Below, piece after piece: positions 8,107-17,031 of a stretch of DNA of 64,000 bases. Both the position numbers and the translations under genes were made by a program. Origin of the DNA: Halomicrobium salinisoli (lineage in GTDB: Archaea > Halobacteriota > Halobacteria > Halobacteriales > Haloarculaceae); NCBI RefSeq assembly GCF_020405185.1, contig NZ_CP084463.1, positions 2,852,001 through 2,916,000 of the forward strand, in the 5' to 3' direction. The first letter of the stretch is position 1. Every line of letters begins with the position of its first letter. The notes under the pieces were generated by a model that saw only the letters and a list, made by a program, of their open reading frames with translations, was not told the origin of the DNA and ran no database searches.

Positions 8107-9027
8107 TCAGTACGAGTGTTCGAGCACGAGGTCGCCGTCCGCGTCGCGGACGAAGGCGGTGTCGCCGTCGTTGTTCCAGACGGCCCCTTCGTGCCAGTAG
8201 AACTCGGTGGCGGTGTCCTCGCCGAAGCCGGAGTACAGTCGCACGCTACCGTTGGCGGGCACGGTGGTCCCCTCGGGGAAAGTGAACTCGCGGCCGGCCT
8301 CGTCGGAGACGGTCCAGCCGCCGACGTCGACGGCGTCGTCGCCCGCGACGAGTGCGACGTACTCGCCGTTGGGGTTCTCGCGGTCGTCGCCGGGCGCGTC
8401 GGCGCGGACCCGGAGTTGCAGGTCCGTGTCGCCGGTCGGCTGATCGGCGCAACTCCAGAGCCCGCGTCGCTGGTCCTGGGCGGCGCGCTCGCTGGCGTAG
8501 AAGCGATCGGCGAGGGCGAACTCGGTGTCGTAGACGCGGGCGCGACCGGTCTCGACGAGGCGGTGGTTCGCGTTGGTCCCGTCCACGACGACGTGGGCCA
8601 GCAGGCGGTCGTAGCGGTCGCGGCGGTCGGTCAGGGGGTCGACGGCCAGGGTCACGTCGCGGTCGGCGACCAGGTCGGCGAGCGCTGCGGTTGCGTTGTC
8701 GGCCGCACGAGCGAGGCACGCGCGGCCGGCGGCCGTGTCGGGGACGCCCTCGAACTCCGCGGGGTTCGTCTCGCCCCGGGCCTCGGGCGCGTCGACGCCG
8801 ACCAGCCGGACGGTGTCGGTCTCGCCGCCGGCGCGGACCTCGATCGTGTCGCCGTCGACGACGCGGGTCACGGTCGCTCGCTGCGTGTCCGCGCCGTCGG
8901 GGATCGCTTCGCCGGCCGCGTCGCCGCCGACCGCGGTCGGCGTGGGCGTGGTCGGCGCGACGGCGCTGCAACCGGCGAGGACGAGGACCGCGGCGACGAG
9001 CGCGACCGCGGACGCCGACCGATGCAT
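8107..9027 (-). CDS. Thermonuclease-family lipoprotein with lamin-tail domain
   Basis: The 306-aa precursor carries a lipobox LAGC with lipidation cysteine C20, so it is anchored outside the cell. Residues 50-195 are a staphylococcal-nuclease fold with VVDGDTIEVR, RLVGVDAPE and DRYDRLLAHV, which supply the calcium and catalytic Arg/Glu positions. Residues 205-306 form a lamin-tail domain (NPNGEYVALV, WTVSDEAG, VWNNDGDTAFVRD), often found on secreted nucleases. The likely role is degrading extracellular DNA. The ATG at 9027 was chosen because it places the lipobox correctly. Confidence 0.9.
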   Translation of the reverse strand: MHRSASAVALVAAVLVLAGCSAVAPTTPTPTAVGGDAAGEAIPDGADTQRATVTRVVDGDTIEVRAGGETDTVRLVGVDAPEARGETNPAEFEGVPDTAAGRACLARAADNATAALADLVADRDVTLAVDPLTDRRDRYDRLLAHVVVDGTNANHRLVETGRARVYDTEFALADRFYASERAAQDQRRGLWSCADQPTGDTDLQLRVRADAPGDDRENPNGEYVALVAGDDAVDVGGWTVSDEAGREFTFPEGTTVPANGSVRLYSGFGEDTATEFYWHEGAVWNNDGDTAFVRDADGDLVLEHSY

Positions 9028-9112
9028 GGCCGGCGGTTGGGACCGGGGGGACACAAGCCTGGGGGCCGCGGCCGGGAACAAGCATTACGGGACGGCGTCC
9101 GTCGTGGCTGAC

Positions 9113-10000
9113 ATGATCGTCACCGTCACCGTCGACGACGTGATGCAGTCCCCGGTCGAGACCGTCGCGCCGGAGACGACGCTCGAGGAGGCCGCCGCGC
9201 ACATGGACGACCGGCCGATCGGTTCCGTCGTGGTGGTCGAGGACGGCGAGCCCGTGGGGATCCTCACCGAGGCGGACGTGGTCGACGCCTTCGTGTCGGG
9301 GGCCGACCGCGGCGGCGCGGTCACCGACTCGATGAGTTCGCCCGTGACCACCGTCGAACTGGGCACGACCGTCGACGCCGCCGCGGCCCTGATGGAGGAG
9401 ACCGGCGTGTCGAAGCTCCCGGTCGTCGACGGCGGGGAACTGGTCGGCATCGTCACCGCGGTCGACCTCTCGTACTACATCCCCGCGCTGACGCACGCCA
9501 CCGGCGCCGTGGAGCACTCCGAGCGCCGCCGCGACGTCCGGCCGGACACCGCCTACGAGGACGACGACTGGGCGTTCGATAGCTACGGGCCCGACGACGA
9601 GGTCATCGAGGTCGGCGACAGCGTGGAGTTCTCGAAGACCATCGACGCCGCCGACGTCGAGGCGTTCGCCGAGGCCAGCGGCGACACGAACCGCCTGCAC
9701 CTCGACGCGGAGTACGCCGCCGAGACGCGCTTCGGCGAGCGCATCGCCCACGGAACGCTCGTGGCCGGGACCGTCAGCGCCGCGCTCGCGCGCCTGCCGG
9801 GGCTGACCATCTACCTCTCCCAGGAGACCGCCTACCAGGGGCCGGTGCCCCTCGACGACCGCGTCACCGCCAGCTGCGAGGTCGTCGAGGACCTCGGGAA
9901 GGACCGCTACCGGCTGACCACGCAGGTCGAGAACGGCGACGGCGAGACGGTCATCGACGGCGACGCGGTCGTGCTGAGCGATCCGATCCCGGACGTGTAG
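9113..10000 (+). CDS. CBS-pair fused to MaoC-like hydratase
   Basis: The 295-aa protein has two CBS domains at residues 1-125 (VMQSPVETVAPETTLEEA and SMSSPVTTVELGTTVDAA, a nucleotide-sensing pair) and a MaoC hot-dog domain at 165-295 (FAEASGDTNRLHLD, then FGERIAHGTLVAG with the catalytic-type His). MaoC domains hydrate enoyl-CoA thioesters. The fusion suggests a hydratase gated by adenine nucleotides; this is inferred from architecture. The gene is monocistronic and divergent from the nuclease gene. Confidence 0.88.
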   Translation: MIVTVTVDDVMQSPVETVAPETTLEEAAAHMDDRPIGSVVVVEDGEPVGILTEADVVDAFVSGADRGGAVTDSMSSPVTTVELGTTVDAAAALMEETGVSKLPVVDGGELVGIVTAVDLSYYIPALTHATGAVEHSERRRDVRPDTAYEDDDWAFDSYGPDDEVIEVGDSVEFSKTIDAADVEAFAEASGDTNRLHLDAEYAAETRFGERIAHGTLVAGTVSAALARLPGLTIYLSQETAYQGPVPLDDRVTASCEVVEDLGKDRYRLTTQVENGDGETVIDGDAVVLSDPIPDV

Positions 10001-10050
10001 CGGCCGCCCGAAGCGCGCGTATTTACTTGGTCGGGCCCGTATCGTGAGAC

Positions 10051-10371
10051 ATGGCAACGACGGACGAGACCGGGCAGACCGCCGAACGGGTCGTGCTGTC
10101 GCACCCGTCGAACCTGGGCAAGCACGGCCGGGACCGGATCCGACAGGACTACTACCGGCAGTGGCTCCGCCGGTCGCGGGAGACGGCCGCGCCGGGCGAC
10201 GAGTGGGACGAGTTCACCGACATCGGCTGCTGCGGGAGCCAGATGCGCATCCCGTTCCGGGTGGAGGCGGTCGATGGCGGCGACCGCGTGACCGAGGACA
10301 CGGAGATCGAGATCACCGAGCGGGAGGCCTGCGACCTCGGCCACGGCTGGGCGGTCCAGTACGACGAGTAG
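10051..10371 (+). CDS. Conserved haloarchaeal protein of unknown function
   Basis: A 106-aa soluble protein with no recognised domain. It contains a cysteine pair in TDIGCCGSQMRIPF and another Cys/His site in EREACDLGHGW, so metal or disulfide chemistry is possible. The N-terminal half is basic and helical (GRDRIRQDYYRQWLRRSR). A TATTTAC box lies about 28 nt before the ATG, suggesting a leaderless transcript. Confidence 0.7.
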   Translation: MATTDETGQTAERVVLSHPSNLGKHGRDRIRQDYYRQWLRRSRETAAPGDEWDEFTDIGCCGSQMRIPFRVEAVDGGDRVTEDTEIEITEREACDLGHGWAVQYDE

Positions 10372-10405
10372 CGGGCGGTCTCTCTGGGTGGTCGCGGCAG
10401 CGCTC

Positions 10406-11395
10406 TCACGGCACCAGCAGCACCGCCACGGCCAGTCCGATGAAGACGACCTTCAGCGCCGTGTTGACGGCGATCACCTTCGAGCCGAACTCGGCGCCCC
10501 AGATGCCGTACTGGAAGGGGATCGATCGCTTGAACGTGGAGAAGGCGAAGGAGACGATGCCGCCGAGCAGCATCGTGGCGACGGCCTGGCGCGGCGTGAA
10601 GACGCCGTCCGCGATCAGCGGCGCGACGAAGAGGGCGCCGCTGGTGGTGTCGACGGCGAACACGGCGACGACGGACGGGGCCGCGCCGGGCAGCCCCAGC
10701 GGGGCCGTCAGGGGGTCGGCGACGGCGGTGAGCTGCTGGACGTCGTACCGGGCGACGACGAGGGCGACCGCGGTGTAGACGACCGCCAGGCGCGGCAGGA
10801 TCGAGCGGAGCTTCTCGGCCGTCGACGCGGCGGCCTCCCGGACCTTCTCCCGGGCCGTCGTCTCGCCGCCGTCGGGCGCGTGCGCGTCCACCTCGGCCGC
10901 GCGCCCGCGGTCGACGTTCCGGTCCGAGAGGAGGAGGGCTCCGGCGAGGAGACCCACCAGGGTGATCGAGAGCGAGATGGCCGCCCTGGCCCCGACGTAC
11001 AGCAGCCCCACGCGCAGGCCGAGGATCGGGATCAGGACGGGCGCGTAGAAGGTGAAGATGTGCTGGGCGAAGCCGAAGAACGTGTTGATGGTGACGGCCA
11101 CGAGCGTGGCGCGGTCGTCCAGCACGCCCGACTCCCGGAACTCGGCGAGCATCCCGTAGCCCGCGGTCGGCGAGGCCGTCGTCGCGAGGATGGCGGTGCC
11201 GACCTCCCGGGGGAGGTTGGCGGGGTCGGTCAGGTACTGCGAGAGGGCGGCGATCCGGTCGACGAGGCCGAACGCGACCGCCAGGTTCGCCAGGAACACC
11301 CCGGCCGCGACGAAGGCGGCGATGGAGGCGACGCGGGGAGCGACGCTGTCGACGAGCACGTCGGCGATCGGTGCCGCGGCGGCCAGCGACTGCAC
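10406..11395 (-). CDS. Nucleoside-recognition (Gate) domain membrane protein
   Basis: A 329-aa integral membrane protein with about eight helices. It has Gate-domain features such as TTASPTAGYGMLAEF, INTFFGFAQHIFTFY and TTSGALFVAPLI. Homologues resemble nucleoside-permease gates and spore maturation SpmA/B; in archaea the substrate is unknown. A cytoplasmic charged loop lies at about residues 155-195. It lies downstream of the two MgtE genes on the same strand, 77 nt away, so co-expression is possible. Confidence 0.8.
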   Translation of the reverse strand: MQSLAAAAPIADVLVDSVAPRVASIAAFVAAGVFLANLAVAFGLVDRIAALSQYLTDPANLPREVGTAILATTASPTAGYGMLAEFRESGVLDDRATLVAVTINTFFGFAQHIFTFYAPVLIPILGLRVGLLYVGARAAISLSITLVGLLAGALLLSDRNVDRGRAAEVDAHAPDGGETTAREKVREAAASTAEKLRSILPRLAVVYTAVALVVARYDVQQLTAVADPLTAPLGLPGAAPSVVAVFAVDTTSGALFVAPLIADGVFTPRQAVATMLLGGIVSFAFSTFKRSIPFQYGIWGAEFGSKVIAVNTALKVVFIGLAVAVLLVP

Positions 11396-11471
11396 GCGCG
11401 GCCCTCGGTGCGAGCGGAACTTGGGCCCGTCGGTTCGGGCGAGTCTACGCGAGCAGCCGGAAGACGGCGAT

Positions 11472-12047
11472 CTACACGAGCAACCGGAAGACGGCGAGGA
11501 GGACGAGCACGCCGAGGACGTCGCAGACGTTCGTGACCACGGGGATGACGACGTCGTCCGGGTCCAGACGGAAGCGGTAGGCGGCGTAGGTCGTCGCGAC
11601 GGTCACCAGTACCGCGAGCACCGCCAGCACGAGGCCGCTGATCGAGGCGACGGCGACGACGGTCCAGGGTTCCAGCGTCGCCCCGCCGACGAGCGACTGC
11701 AGCGCCCACGCGGCCGCGCCGACGAGCGGGAACACCGTCAGCGACAGGGCGACGGTGGCCGCGGCGTTGCCGGCCATGCGGTCGTCGGTCGGCTCGAAGG
11801 AGAGCAGCCCCAGGTGGACCGCGGTCGAGAGGCGGGCCGCCAGGACGCTCCCGAGGTTGCCGGCCATGCCGATGGTGACCGGCACGAGCACCAGGAGCGT
11901 CGGGTAGGTCAGCAGCGTCTCCTCGACGGTCTCCAGCACGAGGCCGCTGACCAGTTCGATGGTGGTCAGCACGAGCAGGATCGGGAGCATCGTCCGCGTG
12001 ATCCCGCGGACCGACCACGAGGAGAGGTCGCCGGCCACGCTAGCCAC
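11472..12047 (-). CDS. MgtE-type divalent cation transporter, membrane half 1
   Basis: The 191-aa protein consists only of the MgtE integral membrane domain (five helices), with the pore-type segment TIGMAGNLGSVLAARLSTAVHLG. The N-terminal regulatory and CBS domains of full MgtE are absent. It starts with GTG at 12047, overlapping the stop of the upstream paralogue by 8 nt, so the two are translationally coupled and probably form a heteromer that moves Mg2+ or a similar ion. Confidence 0.85.
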   Translation of the reverse strand: MASVAGDLSSWSVRGITRTMLPILLVLTTIELVSGLVLETVEETLLTYPTLLVLVPVTIGMAGNLGSVLAARLSTAVHLGLLSFEPTDDRMAGNAAATVALSLTVFPLVGAAAWALQSLVGGATLEPWTVVAVASISGLVLAVLAVLVTVATTYAAYRFRLDPDDVVIPVVTNVCDVLGVLVLLAVFRLLV

Positions 12048-12618
12048 CCCCCAGCGCGAGCACGACCCGCGTGGCGGCCAAAAGCGTCGCGATGCCGACG
12101 ACGTCCCCGGTGGTGGTGACCACCGGCCCGGCCAGCGTGTCGGGGTTCAGTCCGCGGCGGTAGCCGACGAAGACGACGGAGACGACGGCGACGGTCAGCA
12201 GCAGGCCGGAGACGAACCCCGCCAGCAGCGCGATGCCGAGCAGCGTCCAGACGCCGGCGGCCGGCCGTCCGAGCAGCCAGAGGACCGGAATCGCCAGCAC
12301 GGCGGCGTAGCCGCTGACGAGCACGCCGTTGGCCAGCGCGGCCGCGACGGCGGCGTTCAGCCGGTCGTTCCCGGCGGTGAACGCCGGCTCGACGAGTCCC
12401 TGGTGGAGCGCGGACCCCAGCCGCGCGCCCAGCGATCCATAGACGTTGCCCCGCGTGGCCAGAAGCGCCGGGACGATCACCAGCAGGCCGGCGACGCGCT
12501 CCAGTTCTGCCTCCATCCCGCCCAGTACCAGGCCCGCGAAGAGTCCGCCGACCGCGCTGACCGCAAGGACGGGCAGCGTCTCCCGATAGGCCTCGGCGGC
12601 GACCTCGCGGACGGTCAT
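12040..12618 (-). CDS. MgtE-type divalent cation transporter, membrane half 2
   Basis: A 192-aa paralogue of the next gene, again only the MgtE membrane domain: VPALLATRGNVYGSLGARLG matches the conserved pore helix and GPVVTTTGDVVGIATLL the last helix. The ATG at 12618 was preferred to one at 12663 because the extra 15 residues are Arg/Pro-rich and atypical. MgtE normally works as a homodimer; this pair suggests an obligate heterodimer, which is inference. Confidence 0.85.
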   Translation of the reverse strand: MTVREVAAEAYRETLPVLAVSAVGGLFAGLVLGGMEAELERVAGLLVIVPALLATRGNVYGSLGARLGSALHQGLVEPAFTAGNDRLNAAVAAALANGVLVSGYAAVLAIPVLWLLGRPAAGVWTLLGIALLAGFVSGLLLTVAVVSVVFVGYRRGLNPDTLAGPVVTTTGDVVGIATLLAATRVVLALGGG

Positions 12619-12696
12619 TGCCGGGCGAAGGGTCGGCCGCCTCAAAAAAGGACCGTGCCGCATTCGGAGCGCGCCGCTGGCGGTCGAGGCGCGTCC

Positions 12697-13095
12697 CTAG
12701 AGGACCTCACCCGCGCTGCAGACGAACACGGGCCGGTCCGTCCCGAGGATCACGCTCTGGGTCACGCTGCCGAACAGGACCTTGCCCGCGGGCGTGCGCT
12801 TGCGCCCGGCCACGACGATCATGTCCGCGTCGACCTCGTCGGCCCGCTCCATGATCGCGTCCGCGGGATCGCCGGTCGCTCCGGCGCAGGTCACCTCGAG
12901 GTCCGCCTCGGCGAGGGCGTCCCGCGCCCGCCGCACGGAGGGGACGTCCTCGACCGATCCCTCCTCGCCGTCGTCGAAGGCGTGCAGCAGCGTGACGCGG
13001 GCCGAGTCGTCCGCCAGCGGCAGGTCGGTGATCGCGTCCGCGGCCGCCGCGGCCCGGTCCTCGCTCGCGTCGATCCCCGCGACGATCTGGTACAT
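12697..13095 (-). CDS. Universal stress protein (UspA family)
   Basis: A single-domain 132-aa UspA protein. It starts YQIVAGIDASEDRA and ends with the ATP-binding-type loop VVAGRKRTPAGKVLFGSVTQSVI, where G-x-K-R replaces the usual G-S-H-G. The protein is cytoplasmic and probably binds nucleotide. It lies 78 nt before the MgtE pair in the same orientation. Confidence 0.88.
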   Translation of the reverse strand: MYQIVAGIDASEDRAAAAADAITDLPLADDSARVTLLHAFDDGEEGSVEDVPSVRRARDALAEADLEVTCAGATGDPADAIMERADEVDADMIVVAGRKRTPAGKVLFGSVTQSVILGTDRPVFVCSAGEVL

Positions 13096-13239
13096 GTCCC
13101 CGGGTACGGGGACCGGGCCCTTAACTGTGGTTCGGCCGGGCCCTGCGGGCGGGGAGAACCGGGCGACCGCCGCGACTGCTTCGCGGCAACTTCGGCCGCT
13201 TTCACGGGTTCCCGGGAGCCGCCGGGGCGCGCGTACACC

Positions 13240-13270
13240 CCAAATAATTATTTTGGATATTTTACGATGG
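13240..13270 (+). promoter_or_regulatory. AT-rich promoter with partial dyad before the symporter operon
   Basis: In GC-rich surroundings the stretch beginning CCAAATAATTATTTTGG (13240-13256) followed by ATATTTTAC is strongly AT-rich. The first 17 nt form a partial dyad (CCAAA / TTTGG arms). It lies 55-85 nt before the DUF4212 start at 13326 and probably holds the TATA box and an operator. Confidence 0.5.
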
Positions 13271-13325
13271 GAAACAAGGGGTAGTGTTTTGCCATTTCAT
13301 GCCAAACCAAGTCGCCGTAGCATTC

Positions 13326-13763
13326 ATGAACGATAGTGAACAAGGCGGAGCAGAGAGCGAGTCGCGCGAGTACCGCACCGACGGCGGTACAGCGACGGCC
13401 CGCGAACGATCGGTCGACTACCTCGACGCCGAGGTGAACATCTTCAAGCCGTCGACGCCGTTCATGCGGGACCACCTGCGGATCATCTGGACCGGATTCG
13501 TAGCGTGGGCGTTGATCGTATTCGGTCCGGTAACGCTGACGGCCATCGTACCCGACGCGATGTCGACGCCGATGCCCGTACTCGGGTTCCCGTTGCACTA
13601 CTTCCTGATCGCGATCGGCGCGCCGGGCGGGTCGCTGCTCCTGGCGTTCTGGTACGCCCGGAAGCGCGATGCGCTCGATGAGAAGTACGGCATCGATCAC
13701 GCCGTAACCGAGGGCAGCGCCGACGAGGACGCCGTCGCGGCCGACGGGGGGTCTGACGCATGA
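13326..13763 (+). CDS. DUF4212 small subunit of sodium/solute symporter
   Basis: The 145-aa protein has two membrane helices (IWTGFVAWALIVFGPVTL and HYFLIAIGAPGGSLLLAFWYA) and charged tails. This is the DUF4212 family, which is always found next to VC_2705-type sodium:solute symporters, and the symporter follows with a 4-nt overlap (ATGA). Upstream in-frame ATGs exist; 13326 gives the usual hydrophilic N-terminus. Confidence 0.9.
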   Translation: MNDSEQGGAESESREYRTDGGTATARERSVDYLDAEVNIFKPSTPFMRDHLRIIWTGFVAWALIVFGPVTLTAIVPDAMSTPMPVLGFPLHYFLIAIGAPGGSLLLAFWYARKRDALDEKYGIDHAVTEGSADEDAVAADGGSDA

Positions 13764-15457
13764 CCGGCGCCGCACTCCTCCAGGGCGGGCTCCTCCCCGA
13801 GGGCCTGAACGTCTCGTTCAAGCTCCTGCCGTCGATCCTCGTGCTGTCGATGCTGGGGCTGTTCCTGGCCATCGGGTACGTGTTCCGCGTGGCCGACACC
13901 GAGGGCATGTGGGTCGCCGGCCGATCGATCGGCAACGTCGAGAACGGGATGGCGATCGGCGCCAACTGGATGTCGGCCGCCTCCTATCTGGGAATGGCGG
14001 CGACGATCGCCCTGTCGGGGATCTACGGGCTCTCGTTCGTCGTCGGCTGGTCGACCGGCTACTTCATCCTGCTGATCTTCATGGCCGCGCAGATGCGCCG
14101 GTTCGGGAAGTACACGGCGCCGGACTTCGTCGGCGACCGCTTCAACTCCGACACCGCGCGTGCCATCGCCGCGGTCACCACGTTCCTGATCGGCTTCGTG
14201 TACGCCATCGGGCAGGCCCGCGGCATGGGCCTGGTCGGCCTGTACATCTTCGGCGACATCGGCATCCCCGGCCTGTCCGGCTACCAGTCGATGGTCGTCT
14301 TCATGATGGCCATCACCGTCGGCTACCTGACGCTGTCGGGCATGCTGGGCGCGACGAAGAACATGGCCGTCCAGTACGTGATCCTCATCGTCGCGTTCCT
14401 GGTGGGGCTGTACGCCGTCGGCTTCACGCAGGGCTACTCGACCCTGCTGCCGCAGCTCGAGTACGGCCGGCTGATAAGCGAACTCAGCACCGAGTTCAGC
14501 GCGCCGTTCGTCAACGAGAGCTACTACCTGTGGATCGCGACCGCGTTCACGCTGGTGGTCGGAACCTGCGGGCTGCCGCACGTGCTGGTGCGGTTCTACA
14601 CGGTCGAGAGCGAGCGGACCGCCCGCTGGTCGACCGTGTGGGGACTGTTCTTCATCCTCCTGCTGTACCTGTCGGCGCCCGCGTTCGCGGCGTTCGGCAC
14701 CGACCTCTTCGCGGCCAACGTCGGTCCCGTCTACGGCGAGGGCGGGATGTCCAGCGCCGCGGGTGACGTGATCGTCGTGCTCGCGGCACAGCTGGCAAAC
14801 CTGCCCCAGTGGTTCGTCGGGTTCGTGGCTGCCGGCGGCATCGCGGCCGCCATCGCCACGACGGCCGGCCTGTTCATCGCCGGCTCGTCGGCCATCTCCC
14901 ACGACATCTACACCAACATCATCAACCCGGACGCCACGCAGCGCGAGCAGGTGCTCGTCGGCCGTCTGAGCATCATCGCGCTCGGTATCATCACGACGCT
15001 GGCCGCGCTGGACCCGGCGGCGCCCATCGCCGCGCTGGTGTCCTACGCGTTCTCGCTGGCCGGCGCCGTCCTGTTCCCGATGTTCTTCCTCGGCCTGTGG
15101 TGGGAGAACACGAACCGCCAGGGCGCCCTGACCGGCATGACCACCGGCCTGGTCATCTGGTTCATCCCGATGCTCAACGAGGTGGCCCCGAACTACGGGC
15201 TGTTCAGCGGGATGGCCGGCGAGGCCGGCGTCATCTCGCCCGCGCTCGCCCAGTGGGTGCCCGCCGTGGGCTCGGCGCTGGTGGCCACGCCGATCGTCTT
15301 CATCGTCACCATCGCCGTCTCGCTGATGACTGACGAACCGGACCTGGAGACCAAGAAGATGGTCCGCCAGTGTCACAGCCCGGAGCCGATGGGCCAGCAG
15401 CAGACCGCCGAGGACGTCATCAGCACCGACGGGGGCGAGACCCCCGCGGACGACTGA
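13760..15457 (+). CDS. Sodium:solute symporter, acetate/carboxylate (VC_2705/ActP) type
   Basis: A 565-aa transporter with about 13 helices of the SSS family. Signatures include GMWVAGRSIGNVENGMAIGANWMSAAS, GFVYAIGQARGMG and TCGLPHVLVRFYTV. It is closest in pattern to ActP/VC_2705 proteins that import acetate or short carboxylates with Na+. The charged C-terminal tail (about 35 aa) is cytoplasmic. It is followed 3 nt later by a UspA gene, a common haloarchaeal arrangement suggesting regulation of the transporter. Confidence 0.88.
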   Translation: MTGAALLQGGLLPEGLNVSFKLLPSILVLSMLGLFLAIGYVFRVADTEGMWVAGRSIGNVENGMAIGANWMSAASYLGMAATIALSGIYGLSFVVGWSTGYFILLIFMAAQMRRFGKYTAPDFVGDRFNSDTARAIAAVTTFLIGFVYAIGQARGMGLVGLYIFGDIGIPGLSGYQSMVVFMMAITVGYLTLSGMLGATKNMAVQYVILIVAFLVGLYAVGFTQGYSTLLPQLEYGRLISELSTEFSAPFVNESYYLWIATAFTLVVGTCGLPHVLVRFYTVESERTARWSTVWGLFFILLLYLSAPAFAAFGTDLFAANVGPVYGEGGMSSAAGDVIVVLAAQLANLPQWFVGFVAAGGIAAAIATTAGLFIAGSSAISHDIYTNIINPDATQREQVLVGRLSIIALGIITTLAALDPAAPIAALVSYAFSLAGAVLFPMFFLGLWWENTNRQGALTGMTTGLVIWFIPMLNEVAPNYGLFSGMAGEAGVISPALAQWVPAVGSALVATPIVFIVTIAVSLMTDEPDLETKKMVRQCHSPEPMGQQQTAEDVISTDGGETPADD

Positions 15458-15460
15458 TCC

Positions 15461-15961
15461 ATGTACGACAACATCCTCGTCCCGACGGACGGCAGCGACG
15501 CGGCCCGCGCGGCGGTCGACCACGCGGTCGACCTCGCGGGCAAGTACGACGCGACGATCCACGCGCTGTACGTGGTCGACGTCAACGCGACCCACTACTC
15601 GCTGGGGACCGAACAGATCGACCGGATCCGCCAGGGACGGCTCGACGAGATGGAGGAGGTCCGCGAGGACGCCGACGAGGCGACCGGCTACGTGGCCGAC
15701 GCCGCGGCGGAGCACGGCCTCGAGGTCGTCGAGCACGTCACCGCCGGCGAACCAGCCAGAGCGATCCGGAAGTTCGTCGAGGACAACGACATCGGCCTCG
15801 TCGTGATGGGATCGCACGGTCGCTCGGGCCTCTCGCGGGTCGTGCTCGGCAGCGTCGCCGAGACGGTGCTGCGGCGCACCCACGTACCCGTCCTCGTGGT
15901 CGACGTCCACGGTGAGACCGGATCGTCCGTGGTCGAGGACGAGGAGGGCGGACAGCCGTGA
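15461..15961 (+). CDS. Universal stress protein associated with the symporter
   Basis: This 166-aa UspA starts YDNILVPTDGSDAARAAVDHA and carries the full ATP-binding signature VVMGSHGRSGLSRVVLGSVAE. The gap to the symporter is 3 nt and it overlaps the next gene (GTGA), so all four genes from 13326 form one operon. A role in tuning symporter activity with energy state is inferred from context. Confidence 0.9.
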   Translation: MYDNILVPTDGSDAARAAVDHAVDLAGKYDATIHALYVVDVNATHYSLGTEQIDRIRQGRLDEMEEVREDADEATGYVADAAAEHGLEVVEHVTAGEPARAIRKFVEDNDIGLVVMGSHGRSGLSRVVLGSVAETVLRRTHVPVLVVDVHGETGSSVVEDEEGGQP

Positions 15962-16185
15962 GCGCCGTCGACACCGTCGTCGCCCACGTCGAGGAACACC
16001 GCGGCGGCATCGTCGCAGACATGGTGTTCGCCGTCGTCTGGGTCGGCGTGGTGTCGGTCGTGTTCAGCCTACTGGGCGCCCCGCAGTGGGCCCAGTACCT
16101 GACGATGGCGCTCGGCGTGGTCGCCTACTACGGGTTCTTCTGGTCGCTGGCGATCGCCAGGGAGCAGCAGTCCGCCGCCGAGTGA
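15958..16185 (+). CDS. Small two-helix membrane protein of the symporter operon
   Basis: A 75-aa protein with GTG start overlapping the UspA stop. Two membrane helices are visible: MVFAVVWVGVVSVVFSLLG and YLTMALGVVAYYGFFWSLAIA. No named family is recognised. Tight coupling to the UspA gene suggests that it acts with the symporter. Confidence 0.75.
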   Translation: MSAVDTVVAHVEEHRGGIVADMVFAVVWVGVVSVVFSLLGAPQWAQYLTMALGVVAYYGFFWSLAIAREQQSAAE

Positions 16186-16258
16186 GGGCGGGGCTACCGG
16201 TCCGCCCGCAGTCGTCTAGTCGGAAGGTGTTTTTTCGGCGCAGTCCGTGCCCGCGAGC

Positions 16259-16843
16259 ATGGCTCAGCCGCTGTTCCTGCAACCGCCGTACCTCTGGATC
16301 CTCTACGCCACGGCCGGGCTGGTCGCGCTGCGGGAAGTGATCACCCGGCGCATCTGGCGCGCCGACGAGGAGGAGCGGATCGACCGCGGCTCCTTCCGCG
16401 TGCTCTGGGCCGCCACGACCGGGGGCACCGCCGTCGCCGTCCTGTTCCCCTTCGCCGGCGTCGGGCAGGTCGGTGCGCCCGTGCTCTCGTTCTGGCTCGG
16501 CATCGCGCTGATGCTCGGCGGCTTCCTGTTTCGAATGTACGCGATGCTGACGCTCGGGCGGCTGTTCTCCCACCGCGTCGCCGTCAAGGACGACCACGAG
16601 GTGATCGTGAGGGGACCGTACCGATGGGTCCGCCACCCCTCGTACACCGGCGCTATCGTCACCTACCTGGGCATCGGCGTCGTCACCGGGAACTGGGTGA
16701 GCGTCTGCGCCGTCCTGGCGGGCGCCCTGGCCGGCTACGGTCACCGGATCCGGATCGAGGAGCGCGCACTCCGCGCCGAACTGGACGGCTACGAGGCCTA
16801 CGCCGAGCGCACGCCCTACCGGCTGGTGCCCGGGATCTGGTAG
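16259..16843 (+). CDS. Isoprenylcysteine carboxyl methyltransferase-family membrane protein
   Basis: A 194-aa, five-helix protein with the ICMT/PEMT signature VRGPYRWVRHPSYTGAIV near the C-terminus, which binds S-adenosylmethionine in characterised homologues, and EERALRAELDGYEAYAERTPYRLVPGIW at the end. The methyl acceptor is unknown; in archaea lipids or small hydrophobic molecules are possible. The ATG at 16259 was chosen over a GTG at 16247. Confidence 0.85.
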   Translation: MAQPLFLQPPYLWILYATAGLVALREVITRRIWRADEEERIDRGSFRVLWAATTGGTAVAVLFPFAGVGQVGAPVLSFWLGIALMLGGFLFRMYAMLTLGRLFSHRVAVKDDHEVIVRGPYRWVRHPSYTGAIVTYLGIGVVTGNWVSVCAVLAGALAGYGHRIRIEERALRAELDGYEAYAERTPYRLVPGIW

Positions 16844-17031
16844 CGCGTCACTTCTCCGGATCGGACGGGCGACCGGTCGCGACAGCGAGCAGCCGCCCCA
16901 CGGGCGGCACTCTCGAAAACGGGCCATAGCAAACGACAACTATTACTTGATTTTACACAGTCGATAGTACAACTAACGATGCACAGCCAGAGATGCGTTC
17001 ATCGAAGGCAACCCGGCGGCGACAGACAGCC

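Noticed and set aside
13697..15910. 737-codon minus-strand frame over the sodium symporter
   Set aside because: Composition is that of an antisense shadow (His/Arg/Asp/Gly rich), with no domain; the symporter on the other strand is unambiguous.
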